Below are positions 5,471 through 11,568 of a stretch of DNA of 11,568 nucleotides, piece after piece. The notes beneath the pieces were generated by a model, which saw only the letters and a program-made list of their open reading frames with translations, ran no database searches and had not been told where the DNA came from. The DNA is from an uncultured Oscillibacter sp. GTDB lineage: Bacteria > Bacillota > Clostridia > Oscillospirales > Oscillospiraceae. The stretch's first letter is position 1. Every line of letters starts with the position of its first letter. Location: positions 1 to 11,568 of the forward strand of contig CAJUOD010000071.1 of assembly GCA_910587875.1 (NCBI GenBank), read 5' to 3'. A program made the translations under genes and the position numbers.

Positions 5471-5559
5471 GGGAATGGCCCGGTCAGGGGACCGGGCCCC
5501 ACACTTTTTCTGCCGGTAGACCACCCTGTGGGGCCCGCACCCCTGTGCGGGCCATTTCC
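5471..5559. repeat. REP/BIME-like palindromic repeat, copy A
   Basis: Two related 33-bp modules in opposite orientation. Module 1 (5471-5503) has stem GGCCCGGTC/GACCGGGCC with loop AGGG. Module 2 (5527-5559) has stem GGCCCGCAC/GTGCGGGCC with loop CCCT. The reverse complement of module 2 matches module 1 along almost its full length, with differences mainly inside the stem (GTC/GAC against CAC/GTG). A 23-bp spacer separates them. About 24 bp after module 2 (to 5583) match the spacer of copy B, so the element is cut from a longer alternating pattern. It lies between the spoVAF terminator and the carA promoter. Confidence 0.85.
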
Positions 5560-5665
5560 CCGGAACCGCCCTGCTCCCGGGAGAAAGAACAGCCCGCCTC
5601 CACGTTTTCACCAAAAAGTCATACCTTTCCCGGACAAACTTTTCCGCCCGGAAATCAATCCAGGA

Positions 5666-5694
5666 TTGACGATCCGCACGAAAACCCTCATAAT
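5666..5694 (+). promoter_or_regulatory. Promoter of the carA-carB operon
   Basis: TTGACG (5666-5671), 17 nt, CATAAT (5689-5694); each box has one mismatch. The predicted start near 5701 leaves a leader of about 36 nt. That is too short for a PyrR attenuator, and no terminator or antiterminator pair is visible, so leader attenuation of this operon is not supported. The rest of the 319-bp gap holds the spoVAF terminator and repeat copy A. Confidence 0.75.
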
Positions 5695-5736
5695 AAGATC
5701 GAAGAAAACGCGTCAATCAAACCGAGGGAGGCATCC

Positions 5737-6801
5737 ATGAAAACAGGCTATTTGGTACTGGCGGACGGCCAGGTGTTCCAGGGGCTCCGGTTCGGCGGGG
5801 GGGCGGACGCCCTGGGCGAGCTGGTGTTCACCACCGGCATGTGCGGCTATGTGGAGACCCTGACGGACCCCAGCTACGCGGGACAGATCGTCATGCAGAC
5901 CTATCCCCTCATCGGCAACTATGGAATCATCCCCGAGGACTACGAGGGGGCGTGCTGCGTCAAGGGCTACGTGGTCCGGGAGCGGTGCAATCACCCCTCC
6001 AACTTCCGCAGCCAGGGGGACCTGGACGGCTTTCTGAAGGAGCGGAACATCCCCGGCCTCTGCGGCGTGGATACCCGGCAGCTCACCCGGATCATCCGGG
6101 AGTCCGGCGTCATGAACGCCTGCATCTGCGACGAGGTCCCGGCGGACCTGACCCCCCTCCGGGAATACGCCGTCACCGGCGTGGTCAACGCCGTCACCGG
6201 CAAGGCCCCCGCCGTCTTCCCGGCGGAGGACGGGACCCGCTTCCACGTGGCCCTGCTGGACTACGGCGCGAAGCGCAACATCGTCCAGGAGCTCCGCAAG
6301 CGGGGCTGCGAGGTGACGGTGCTCCCGGCCTCCGCGGCGGCGGAGGACGTGCTGGCGCAAAGCCCCGACGGGGTTATGCTCTCCAACGGCCCCGGGGACC
6401 CGGCGGAAAACGTCTATCAGATTGCGCAGATTCAAAAGCTCCTGGGAAAGGTCCCCCTGTTCGGCATCTGCCTGGGCCACCAGCTCACCGCCCTGGCGGC
6501 GGGGGGGAAGACCTACAAGCTGAAATACGGCCACCGGGGCGTGAACCAGCCCGTCCGGGACCTTGGCGGCCCCCGGACCTACATCACCAGCCAGAACCAC
6601 GGTTACGCCGTGGACGCCGGCTCGGTAAAGCGCGGCCGCGTCTCCTTCGCCAACGCCAACGACGGGACCTGCGAGGGCCTGGACTACCCGGACCTCCGGG
6701 CCTTCACGGTCCAGTTCCACCCGGAGGCCCGGGGCGGCCCCCATGACACCGCGTTCCTGTTCGACCGCTTTGTGGCCCTGATGGAAGGAGGCGACCTGTA
6801 A
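5737..6801 (+). CDS. carA: Carbamoyl-phosphate synthase small (glutaminase) subunit
   Basis: A 354-residue subunit that hydrolyses glutamine and passes ammonia to CarB for carbamoyl phosphate synthesis; cytoplasmic. The N-terminal CPSase small-chain domain (about 1-165) includes GELVFTTGMCGYVETLTDPS. The class I amidotransferase domain (about 170-350) carries LSNGPGDP (215-222), nucleophile Cys245 in FGICLGHQ, and the His328/Glu330 pair in FHPE, so the catalytic triad is whole. Length is normal (B. subtilis and E. coli forms are about 360-380). Start: GGGAGG at 5726-5731, 5 nt before ATG; the frame is open back to 5437, but that stretch runs through the repeat element and promoter. The stop overlaps the carB start (TAATG), showing translational coupling to carB. 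Confidence 0.97.
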   Translation: MKTGYLVLADGQVFQGLRFGGGADALGELVFTTGMCGYVETLTDPSYAGQIVMQTYPLIGNYGIIPEDYEGACCVKGYVVRERCNHPSNFRSQGDLDGFLKERNIPGLCGVDTRQLTRIIRESGVMNACICDEVPADLTPLREYAVTGVVNAVTGKAPAVFPAEDGTRFHVALLDYGAKRNIVQELRKRGCEVTVLPASAAAEDVLAQSPDGVMLSNGPGDPAENVYQIAQIQKLLGKVPLFGICLGHQLTALAAGGKTYKLKYGHRGVNQPVRDLGGPRTYITSQNHGYAVDAGSVKRGRVSFANANDGTCEGLDYPDLRAFTVQFHPEARGGPHDTAFLFDRFVALMEGGDL

Positions 6802-9800
6802 TGCCCCTGGACAAGCGTATTAAAAAGGTTCTGGTTATCGGCTCCGGCCCCATCGTCATCGGCCAGGCCGCCGAGTTCGACTACGCCGGGGCCCAGGCCT
6901 GCCGGGTGCTGAAGGAGGCCGGGGTGGACGTGGTCCTGTGCAACTCCAACCCCGCCACCATCATGACGGACCAGGCCATGGCGGACGAGATTTACTTAGA
7001 GCCCCTCACCGTGGAGACCATGAAGCGCATCATCCGCAAGGAACAGCCGGACTCCATCCTGGCGGGCCTGGGGGGCCAGACAGGCCTGACCCTGGCCATG
7101 CAGCTTGATAAAGAGGGCTTCCTCCAGGAGCAGGGCGTCCGCCTCCTGGGCACCGACGCCGCCGCCATCTCCCGGGCCGAGGACCGGGAGCTCTTCAAGG
7201 AGGCCATGGCGGAGATCGGCCAGCCAGTCATCGCCTCCGACATCGCGGAGACCATCGAGGGAGCTTTGGAGGTGGCCGCGAGAATCGGCTACCCCGTCAT
7301 CGTCCGCCCCGCCTTTACCCTGGGGGGCGCGGGAGGCGGCGCCGCCGCCAACGAGGCGGAGCTCCGGGTCATCGCCCAGACGGGACTGGACGCGTCCCCC
7401 ATCACCCAGGTGCTGATTGAGAAGGCCATCTTCGGCTGGAAGGAAATCGAGTTCGAGACCATGCGGGACTCGGCAGGCAACGTCATTGCCGTCTGCTCCA
7501 TGGAGAACCTGGACCCCGTGGGGGTCCACACCGGGGACTCCATCGTCGTGGCCCCCACCCAGACCCTGGCGGACCGGGAGTTCCAGATGCTCCGCTCCGC
7601 CTCCCTGGACATCATCACCCATCTCGGCATCGTGGGCGGGTGCAACGTCCAGCTGGCATTGAACCCAGACAGCTTTGAGTACGCCGTCATTGAGGTGAAC
7701 CCCCGGGTGTCCCGGTCCTCCGCCCTGGCCTCCAAGGCCACGGGCTATCCCATCGCCAAAATCACGGCGAAAATCGCCCTGGGGTACACCCTGGACGAGA
7801 TCAAGAACGACATCACCGGGAAGACCTGCGCCTGCTTCGAGCCGACCCTGGACTATATCGTGGTCAAGATGCCGAAATGGCCCTTCGACAAGTTCGCCGA
7901 CGCCTCCCGCTCCTTGGGCACCCAGATGAAGGCTACGGGGGAGGTCATGTCCATCGCCCCCAGCTTTGAAATGGCCCTGATGAAGGCCGTCCGGGGGGCG
8001 GAGATCGGCCAGGACAGCCTGAACCGGAAGAACACGGACCCCGCTCCCATTTGGGAGCGCCTCCGCCGGGTGGACGACCGGCGCATCTTCACCGTCTTCG
8101 AGGCCCTGAAATCCGGAATCTCCGTGGATGAGATTTTCTCCATCACCAAGATTGACCGCTGGTTCCTCTGGAAGCTTCGGGGCATGGCGGACTTCGAGGC
8201 CGCCCTGGAGAAGGACGGCCTGACGGCGGAGCTCTACGCCGAGGGCAAGCGCCTGGGCTACCCCGACGGGACCCTGCTCCGCCTCGCCAAGGCGGAAGCC
8301 CTGCCGGTCGAGGCCAAGACCGCCGTCTATAAAATGGTGGACACCTGCGGCGCGGAGTTCGACGCGGAGACCCCCTACTTCTACTCCAGCTTCGATCAGT
8401 TCTGCGAATCCCGGGCCTTCCCCCGGTCCGGGCGGCCCGTCATCATGGTCCTGGGCTCCGGGCCCATTCGGATCGGGCAGGGCATTGAGTTCGACTACTC
8501 CTCCGTCCACTGCGTCTGGACCCTGAAAGAGCTGGGCTATGACGTGGTGATTGTGAACAACAACCCGGAAACCGTCTCCACGGACTACGACACCGCCGAC
8601 CGCCTCTACTTCGAGCCCCTGTATCCCGAGGACGTGATGCACATCATCGATGTGGAAAAGCCCGTCGGCGTGGTGGTGGCCTTCGGCGGCCAGACGGCCA
8701 TCAAGCTGACCCAGTACCTGGACAGCTGCGGCATCCGGATCATGGGCACCAGCGCCGAGTCCATCGACATGGCGGAGGACCGGGAGCGCTTCGACGAGCT
8801 GCTGGAGCGCTTCCACATCAAGCGCCCCCAGGGCCGGGGGGTTCTGGGTATGGAGGAGGCCCTGAGCGCCGCCAATGAGTTGGGTTACCCCGTGCTGCTC
8901 CGGCCCAGCTACGTCATCGGCGGGCAGAACATGGTCATCGCCCACAACGACGAGGACGTGCGGACTTATATGAACGTGATCCTGTCCGGGAAGGTGGAGA
9001 ACCCCGTCCTGGTGGACCAGTATTTGATGGGCAAGGAATTGGAAGTCGACGTGATCTCCGACGGTGTGGACGTGCTGATCCCCGGCGTCATGCAGCACAT
9101 CGAGCGCACCGGCGTTCACTCCGGGGACTCCATCGCCGTCTATCCGCCCTTCTCCATCGGCGACCGGATGCTGAAGGTCATTGTGGACTGCTCCGAGAAG
9201 CTGGCCCTGTCCCTGGGGACCCATGGCCTCATCAACATCCAGTATCTCATCTATCAGGGGGAGCTCTACGTTATTGAGGTCAACCCCCGGGCCAGCCGGA
9301 CGGTGCCCTACATCTCCAAGGTCACCGGGGTCCCCATGGTGGACCTGGCGACGCGGGTCATGGTGGGCCAGCCCCTGAAATCCCTGGGCTATGGCACGGG
9401 CCTTTACAAGCAGCCCCCCTACACTGCCGTCAAGGTCCCCGTTTTCTCCTTCGAGAAGCTCACAGACGCCAACGCCGCCCTCTCCCCGGAGATGAAGTCC
9501 ACCGGGGAGGTCTTAGGCTTAGGCAAAAACATGCAGGAGGCCCTGTTCAAGGGCCTGGTCTCCGCCGGATACAAGGTGGAGAAGCAGGAAAAAGGCGGGG
9601 TCCTCATCTCCGTCAACCGCCGGGACCAGCCGGAGATTCTGGACACCGCCCGGAAGCTGGACGAGCTGGGCTTCCAGCTCTACGCAACAGACGGCACCGC
9701 CCACGAGATTGAGCGCCTGGGCACCAGCGTGGAGATCGTGGGCAAGCTGGGCCAGGACAACCGGGTCTTTCAGCTCTTAGAGGACGGGAAGATTGACTAC

Positions 9801-10832
9801 GTCATCCTCACCGGGTCCACGGAGCCGGAGTACATCCGGGACTTCATCCGCCTCAACCACCGCTGCGTCCAGCTGGGCATCCCCTGCCTCACCTCCCTGG
9901 ACACCGCCGGGGCCCTGGCGGACATCCTGGAGTCCCGGTACAACCAGGGGAACACGGAGCTGGTGGACATCTGCCACCTGCGGGAGCACCGGGAGAAGCT
10001 GCCCTTCACCAAGATGCAGACCTGCGGCAACGACTACATCTTCCTGGAGAACTTCGACGGCCAGATCACCTGCCCGGAGTCCCTCTGCGTGCCCTTCTGC
10101 CGCCGCCACTTCGGCGTGGGGGCCGACGGCATTATCCTGATGGAGCGCTCGGAGATCGCCGACGCGAAAATGCGGATGTTCAACGCCGACGGCAGCGAGG
10201 GAAAAATGGCGGGCAACGCCCTCCGGTGCGTGGGGAAATACCTCCACGACCGGGGGCTAACGGACAAGGAGACCCTGACGGTGGAGACCGCCAGCGGGGT
10301 CCGGACCGTGACCCTCTACACCACCAGCGGCAAAGTCACCTCCGCCAGCGTGGACATGGGGAAGGCCACCCTGGACACGGCGGCGCTGAAATTCACCATT
10401 GCGGAACAGCAGGTGGTGGACTACCCGGTCCGCATTGCCGGGCGGCCCTACAACATCACCTGCGTGGATATGGGGAACCCCCACTGCGTGGTGTTCTGCA
10501 ATCGAGTGGACGATGTGGACATCGACTTCATCGGTCCCCGGTTCGAGCACGCGCCTTACTTCCCCGAGCGCATCAATACGGAGTTCATCCGGGTGGTGAA
10601 CCCCAGCACCATTAAAATGCGGGTCTGGGAGCGGGGCAGCGGGGAGACCATGGCCTGCGGAACCGGCGCCTGCGCCGCCGTGGTGGCCGCAGTTGCCAAC
10701 GGCCTGTGCGAGAAGGGCCGGGATATCACCGTCCGGGTGAAGGGCGGAGAGCTCATCGTCCACTACACCGACGAGGGGGTCACCCTGACAGGGGACGCCA
10801 AGCTGGTGTATACGGGGGAGATTGAATACTGA
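6801..10832 (+). CDS. carB: Carbamoyl-phosphate synthase large subunit fused to diaminopimelate epimerase
   Basis: One uninterrupted frame of 1343 residues; CarB alone is usually about 1060-1080. Domains in order: carboxyphosphate half with VIGSGPIVIGQAAEFDYAG (12-30), first ATP-grasp (about 130-335, ending EVNPRVSRSSALASKATG, 298-315), oligomerisation region (about 400-545), carbamoyl-phosphate half with LGSGPIRIGQGIEFDYSS (551-568), second ATP-grasp (about 665-860, EVNPRASRTVPYISKVTG, 826-843), MGS-like allosteric domain (about 930-1045, YATDGTA at 961-967), a linker of about 20 residues, then a DapF domain (about 1067-1343). The CPSase part turns bicarbonate, ammonia and 2 ATP into carbamoyl phosphate and looks intact. 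AAGGAGG (6785-6791) precedes the ATG, which overlaps the carA stop by 1 nt. The coding pattern shows no sign of a frameshift at the junction, but read-level proof is not possible here. Confidence 0.97.
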   Translation: MPLDKRIKKVLVIGSGPIVIGQAAEFDYAGAQACRVLKEAGVDVVLCNSNPATIMTDQAMADEIYLEPLTVETMKRIIRKEQPDSILAGLGGQTGLTLAMQLDKEGFLQEQGVRLLGTDAAAISRAEDRELFKEAMAEIGQPVIASDIAETIEGALEVAARIGYPVIVRPAFTLGGAGGGAAANEAELRVIAQTGLDASPITQVLIEKAIFGWKEIEFETMRDSAGNVIAVCSMENLDPVGVHTGDSIVVAPTQTLADREFQMLRSASLDIITHLGIVGGCNVQLALNPDSFEYAVIEVNPRVSRSSALASKATGYPIAKITAKIALGYTLDEIKNDITGKTCACFEPTLDYIVVKMPKWPFDKFADASRSLGTQMKATGEVMSIAPSFEMALMKAVRGAEIGQDSLNRKNTDPAPIWERLRRVDDRRIFTVFEALKSGISVDEIFSITKIDRWFLWKLRGMADFEAALEKDGLTAELYAEGKRLGYPDGTLLRLAKAEALPVEAKTAVYKMVDTCGAEFDAETPYFYSSFDQFCESRAFPRSGRPVIMVLGSGPIRIGQGIEFDYSSVHCVWTLKELGYDVVIVNNNPETVSTDYDTADRLYFEPLYPEDVMHIIDVEKPVGVVVAFGGQTAIKLTQYLDSCGIRIMGTSAESIDMAEDRERFDELLERFHIKRPQGRGVLGMEEALSAANELGYPVLLRPSYVIGGQNMVIAHNDEDVRTYMNVILSGKVENPVLVDQYLMGKELEVDVISDGVDVLIPGVMQHIERTGVHSGDSIAVYPPFSIGDRMLKVIVDCSEKLALSLGTHGLINIQYLIYQGELYVIEVNPRASRTVPYISKVTGVPMVDLATRVMVGQPLKSLGYGTGLYKQPPYTAVKVPVFSFEKLTDANAALSPEMKSTGEVLGLGKNMQEALFKGLVSAGYKVEKQEKGGVLISVNRRDQPEILDTARKLDELGFQLYATDGTAHEIERLGTSVEIVGKLGQDNRVFQLLEDGKIDYVILTGSTEPEYIRDFIRLNHRCVQLGIPCLTSLDTAGALADILESRYNQGNTELVDICHLREHREKLPFTKMQTCGNDYIFLENFDGQITCPESLCVPFCRRHFGVGADGIILMERSEIADAKMRMFNADGSEGKMAGNALRCVGKYLHDRGLTDKETLTVETASGVRTVTLYTTSGKVTSASVDMGKATLDTAALKFTIAEQQVVDYPVRIAGRPYNITCVDMGNPHCVVFCNRVDDVDIDFIGPRFEHAPYFPERINTEFIRVVNPSTIKMRVWERGSGETMACGTGACAAVVAAVANGLCEKGRDITVRVKGGELIVHYTDEGVTLTGDAKLVYTGEIEY
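9999..10829 (+). other. dapF: DapF (diaminopimelate epimerase) domain inside the CarB frame
   Basis: Residues 1067-1343 of the fused protein match a whole DapF of about 275 residues. They start LPFTKMQTCGNDYIFLENF, with the substrate-binding Asn1077. Then come FGVGADG (1104-1110), FNADGSEGKMAGNALRC (1127-1143), DMGNPHCV (1223-1230), ERGSGETMACGTGAC (1277-1291) and a final VTLTGDAKLVYTGEI. DapF interconverts LL- and meso-diaminopimelate with two thiols. The second catalytic Cys is present as Cys1286, but the first, expected in a (M/Q)CGN motif, is Ala1137 (codon GCG at 10209-10211). There is no suitably spaced ribosome site for independent translation: the first internal ATG at 10014 would also remove the conserved LPFTK strand. 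So the domain should be made only as part of the fusion. Epimerase activity is uncertain. Confidence 0.9.
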
Positions 10833-10855
10833 AGCCTTCTATCGATAGGACACCC

Positions 10856-10941
10856 TGTGGGGCCTGCACCCCTGTGCAGGCCATTCCCCAGGAACTGCCA
10901 TGCTTCCGGGAAATGGCCCGGTCAGGGGACCGGGCCCCACA
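10856..10941. repeat. REP/BIME-like palindromic repeat, copy B
   Basis: The same two modules as at 5471-5559 but in the other order: module 2 first (10856-10888, stem GGCCTGCAC/GTGCAGGCC, loop CCCT), then module 1 (10908-10941, stem GGCCCGGTC/GACCGGGCC, loop AGGG). Against copy A the module 2 stem has C to T on the left arm and G to A at the paired place on the right arm, a compensatory change. The spacer between modules matches the sequence after module 2 in copy A. It lies between carB-dapF and the terminator. Confidence 0.85.
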
Positions 10942-10978
10942 AAAAAGAGCACCCCCTACAACCCGCCCGCAGTAAGTC

Positions 10979-11007
10979 AAAAGGACCGCCCTCCCGGGCG
11001 GTCCTTT
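10979..11007. terminator. Bidirectional terminator between carB-dapF and the DUF4825-like gene
   Basis: GGACCGCCC (10983-10991) pairs perfectly with GGGCGGTCC (10996-11004) around a 4-nt loop. TTT follows on the plus strand, and TTTT (from AAAA at 10979-10982) follows on the minus strand. It sits between two converging genes and can serve both. Its arms are the same as in the spoVAF terminator. Confidence 0.88.
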
Positions 11008-11011
11008 CGCG

Positions 11012-11568
11012 TCAGTATTGGTAAATGAGATGCTCGGTCAGCAGCGTCACCATGCGCTGGTACTCCAGGGGGCTCTCCGCGTACTCCTTGACGCTCTGGT
11101 GGATGGGCCAATCGGCGTTGTGCTCCTGATTGTACTTCTCCGTCAGCCCGGCCAGGAGCCGCGCCGCGTTCTTCGCGCTGACGCTGCCCCTCTGGAGCCG
11201 CTCCTCCCGCGTTCTGCCGTTGGCGTTTTCCGGCTCATAGACGTAGGCGATTTTGTCCAGGTTCTCCACCAGGGCCAGCATCTGATAGACGTAGTACCGC
11301 ATCCGCCGCAGATCCCCCTCGCCGAACTCCTCCTGGAATTCCAACTCCCAGACGTAGGGCTCGCTGCTGGTGTGGAGGGTGGTGGTGTAGGGCCCCATCA
11401 TCCGGGAAATTTGCAGCAGCTCCGCGATGCGCCCCAGGGCGGGGGCGTCGCCGCAGTAGGGGGTTTTCGCGTTCAGCAGGTCTATGGTGTTCTGGCTGAT
11501 AACCAAACCGTCCGACCAGAGAAGTCGCCCCTGGCTGGAGGTCCCGCCCAGCCAGACCTCCTGGACGA
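11012..11568 (-). CDS. Probable DUF4825-domain protein, N-terminus beyond the right edge
   Basis: 184 residues are visible on the minus strand, ending at TGA 11014-11012. The frame remains open to the window edge. A TTG at 11506 is the first start-like codon, but the 20 codons before it also read as plausible protein (EVWLGGTSSQGRLLWSDG), so the gene is most likely cut by the window. The segment LLNAKTPYCGDAPALGRIAE, then LLQISRMMGPYTTTLHTSSE, then PYVWELEF resembles the DUF4825 pattern (K-T-P-Y-x-G-D, a short helix, then a strand ending x-x-E-P-Y), often found in the extracytoplasmic part of clostridial membrane or sensor proteins. That assignment is from memory of the pattern. The C-terminal 80 residues are helical and charged. 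No signal or membrane segment is visible in this part. Function unknown. Confidence 0.7.
   Translation of the reverse strand, partial: VQEVWLGGTSSQGRLLWSDGLVISQNTIDLLNAKTPYCGDAPALGRIAELLQISRMMGPYTTTLHTSSEPYVWELEFQEEFGEGDLRRMRYYVYQMLALVENLDKIAYVYEPENANGRTREERLQRGSVSAKNAARLLAGLTEKYNQEHNADWPIHQSVKEYAESPLEYQRMVTLLTEHLIYQY

Noticed and set aside
5437..5736. N-terminal extension of CarA by 100 residues
   Set aside because: The stretch runs through terminator, repeat and promoter sequence, is unlike CarA, and a good ribosome site precedes 5737.
5713..6744. A 343-codon minus-strand frame over carA
   Set aside because: Same reason: antisense shadow of a well-conserved gene, with no ribosome site.
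6996..9224. A 742-codon open frame on the minus strand across carB
   Set aside because: It is the shadow of GC-rich carB. Its translation is low in complexity (Gly, His, Val, Asp) and matches no family, while the plus strand encodes a clear CarB.
10014..10832. Separate dapF translated from an internal ATG at 10014
   Set aside because: The nearest GGGAGA is about 15 nt or more upstream, too far, and starting at this Met would cut off the conserved first strand.

Overview
The window looks like chromosomal DNA of a GC-rich, spore-forming, meso-DAP-making Firmicute, most likely of the gut Oscillospiraceae type (Flavonifractor/Oscillibacter/Lawsonibacter-like). This rests on a SpoVAF/GerA-family gene with a sigma-G type promoter, strong AGGAGG ribosome sites, clostridial surface-protein architecture, and GC-rich codon use in all but the leftmost gene. 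The genus is inference. I see no transposase, integrase, phage gene or CRISPR array.

Layout. 1-962 (-): 5' part of a secreted, cysteine-repeat surface protein. It has a near-consensus promoter and a 29-bp tandem repeat in its leader. 1167-1883 (-): sirtuin deacylase. Divergent from it, after a spacer with two strong inverted repeats, come an ArsC/Spx-fold protein (2024-2359) and a YihY/BrkB membrane protein (2383-3213). 3224-3580 (-): a small NTF2/SnoaL-like protein that converges on yihY. 3581-3998: a 418-nt gap that is far from empty. It holds a perfect TTGACA-N17-TATAAT promoter, a structured transcript of about 238 nt closed by a 14-bp end-to-end helix and ended by an intrinsic terminator (a probable ncRNA gene of no family I recognise), and then a sigma-G promoter for the next gene. 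3999-5417: spoVAF-like germination gene with its own terminator. 5418-5736: terminator, copy A of a REP/BIME-like palindromic repeat, and the carA promoter. 5737-10832: carA and carB, translationally coupled. The carB reading frame continues without a stop into a whole diaminopimelate epimerase (DapF) domain, giving a 1343-residue CarB-DapF protein. 10833-11011: repeat copy B and a bidirectional terminator. 11012-11568 (-): 3' part of a probable DUF4825 protein that runs off the right edge.

How the parts work together. CarA makes ammonia from glutamine, and the CarB part makes carbamoyl phosphate for pyrimidines and arginine. The fused DapF domain would, if active, make meso-diaminopimelate for lysine and peptidoglycan, so one polypeptide would join nucleotide/arginine and cell-wall precursor synthesis. 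However, the DapF domain has Ala where the first catalytic Cys of the family is expected, so its activity is in question. The strongest leads are the CarB-DapF fusion with this substitution, the unidentified structured RNA (which carries a 12-nt copy of the 16S rRNA 3' tail), and the mosaic palindromic repeat with a compensatory base-pair change between its two copies.
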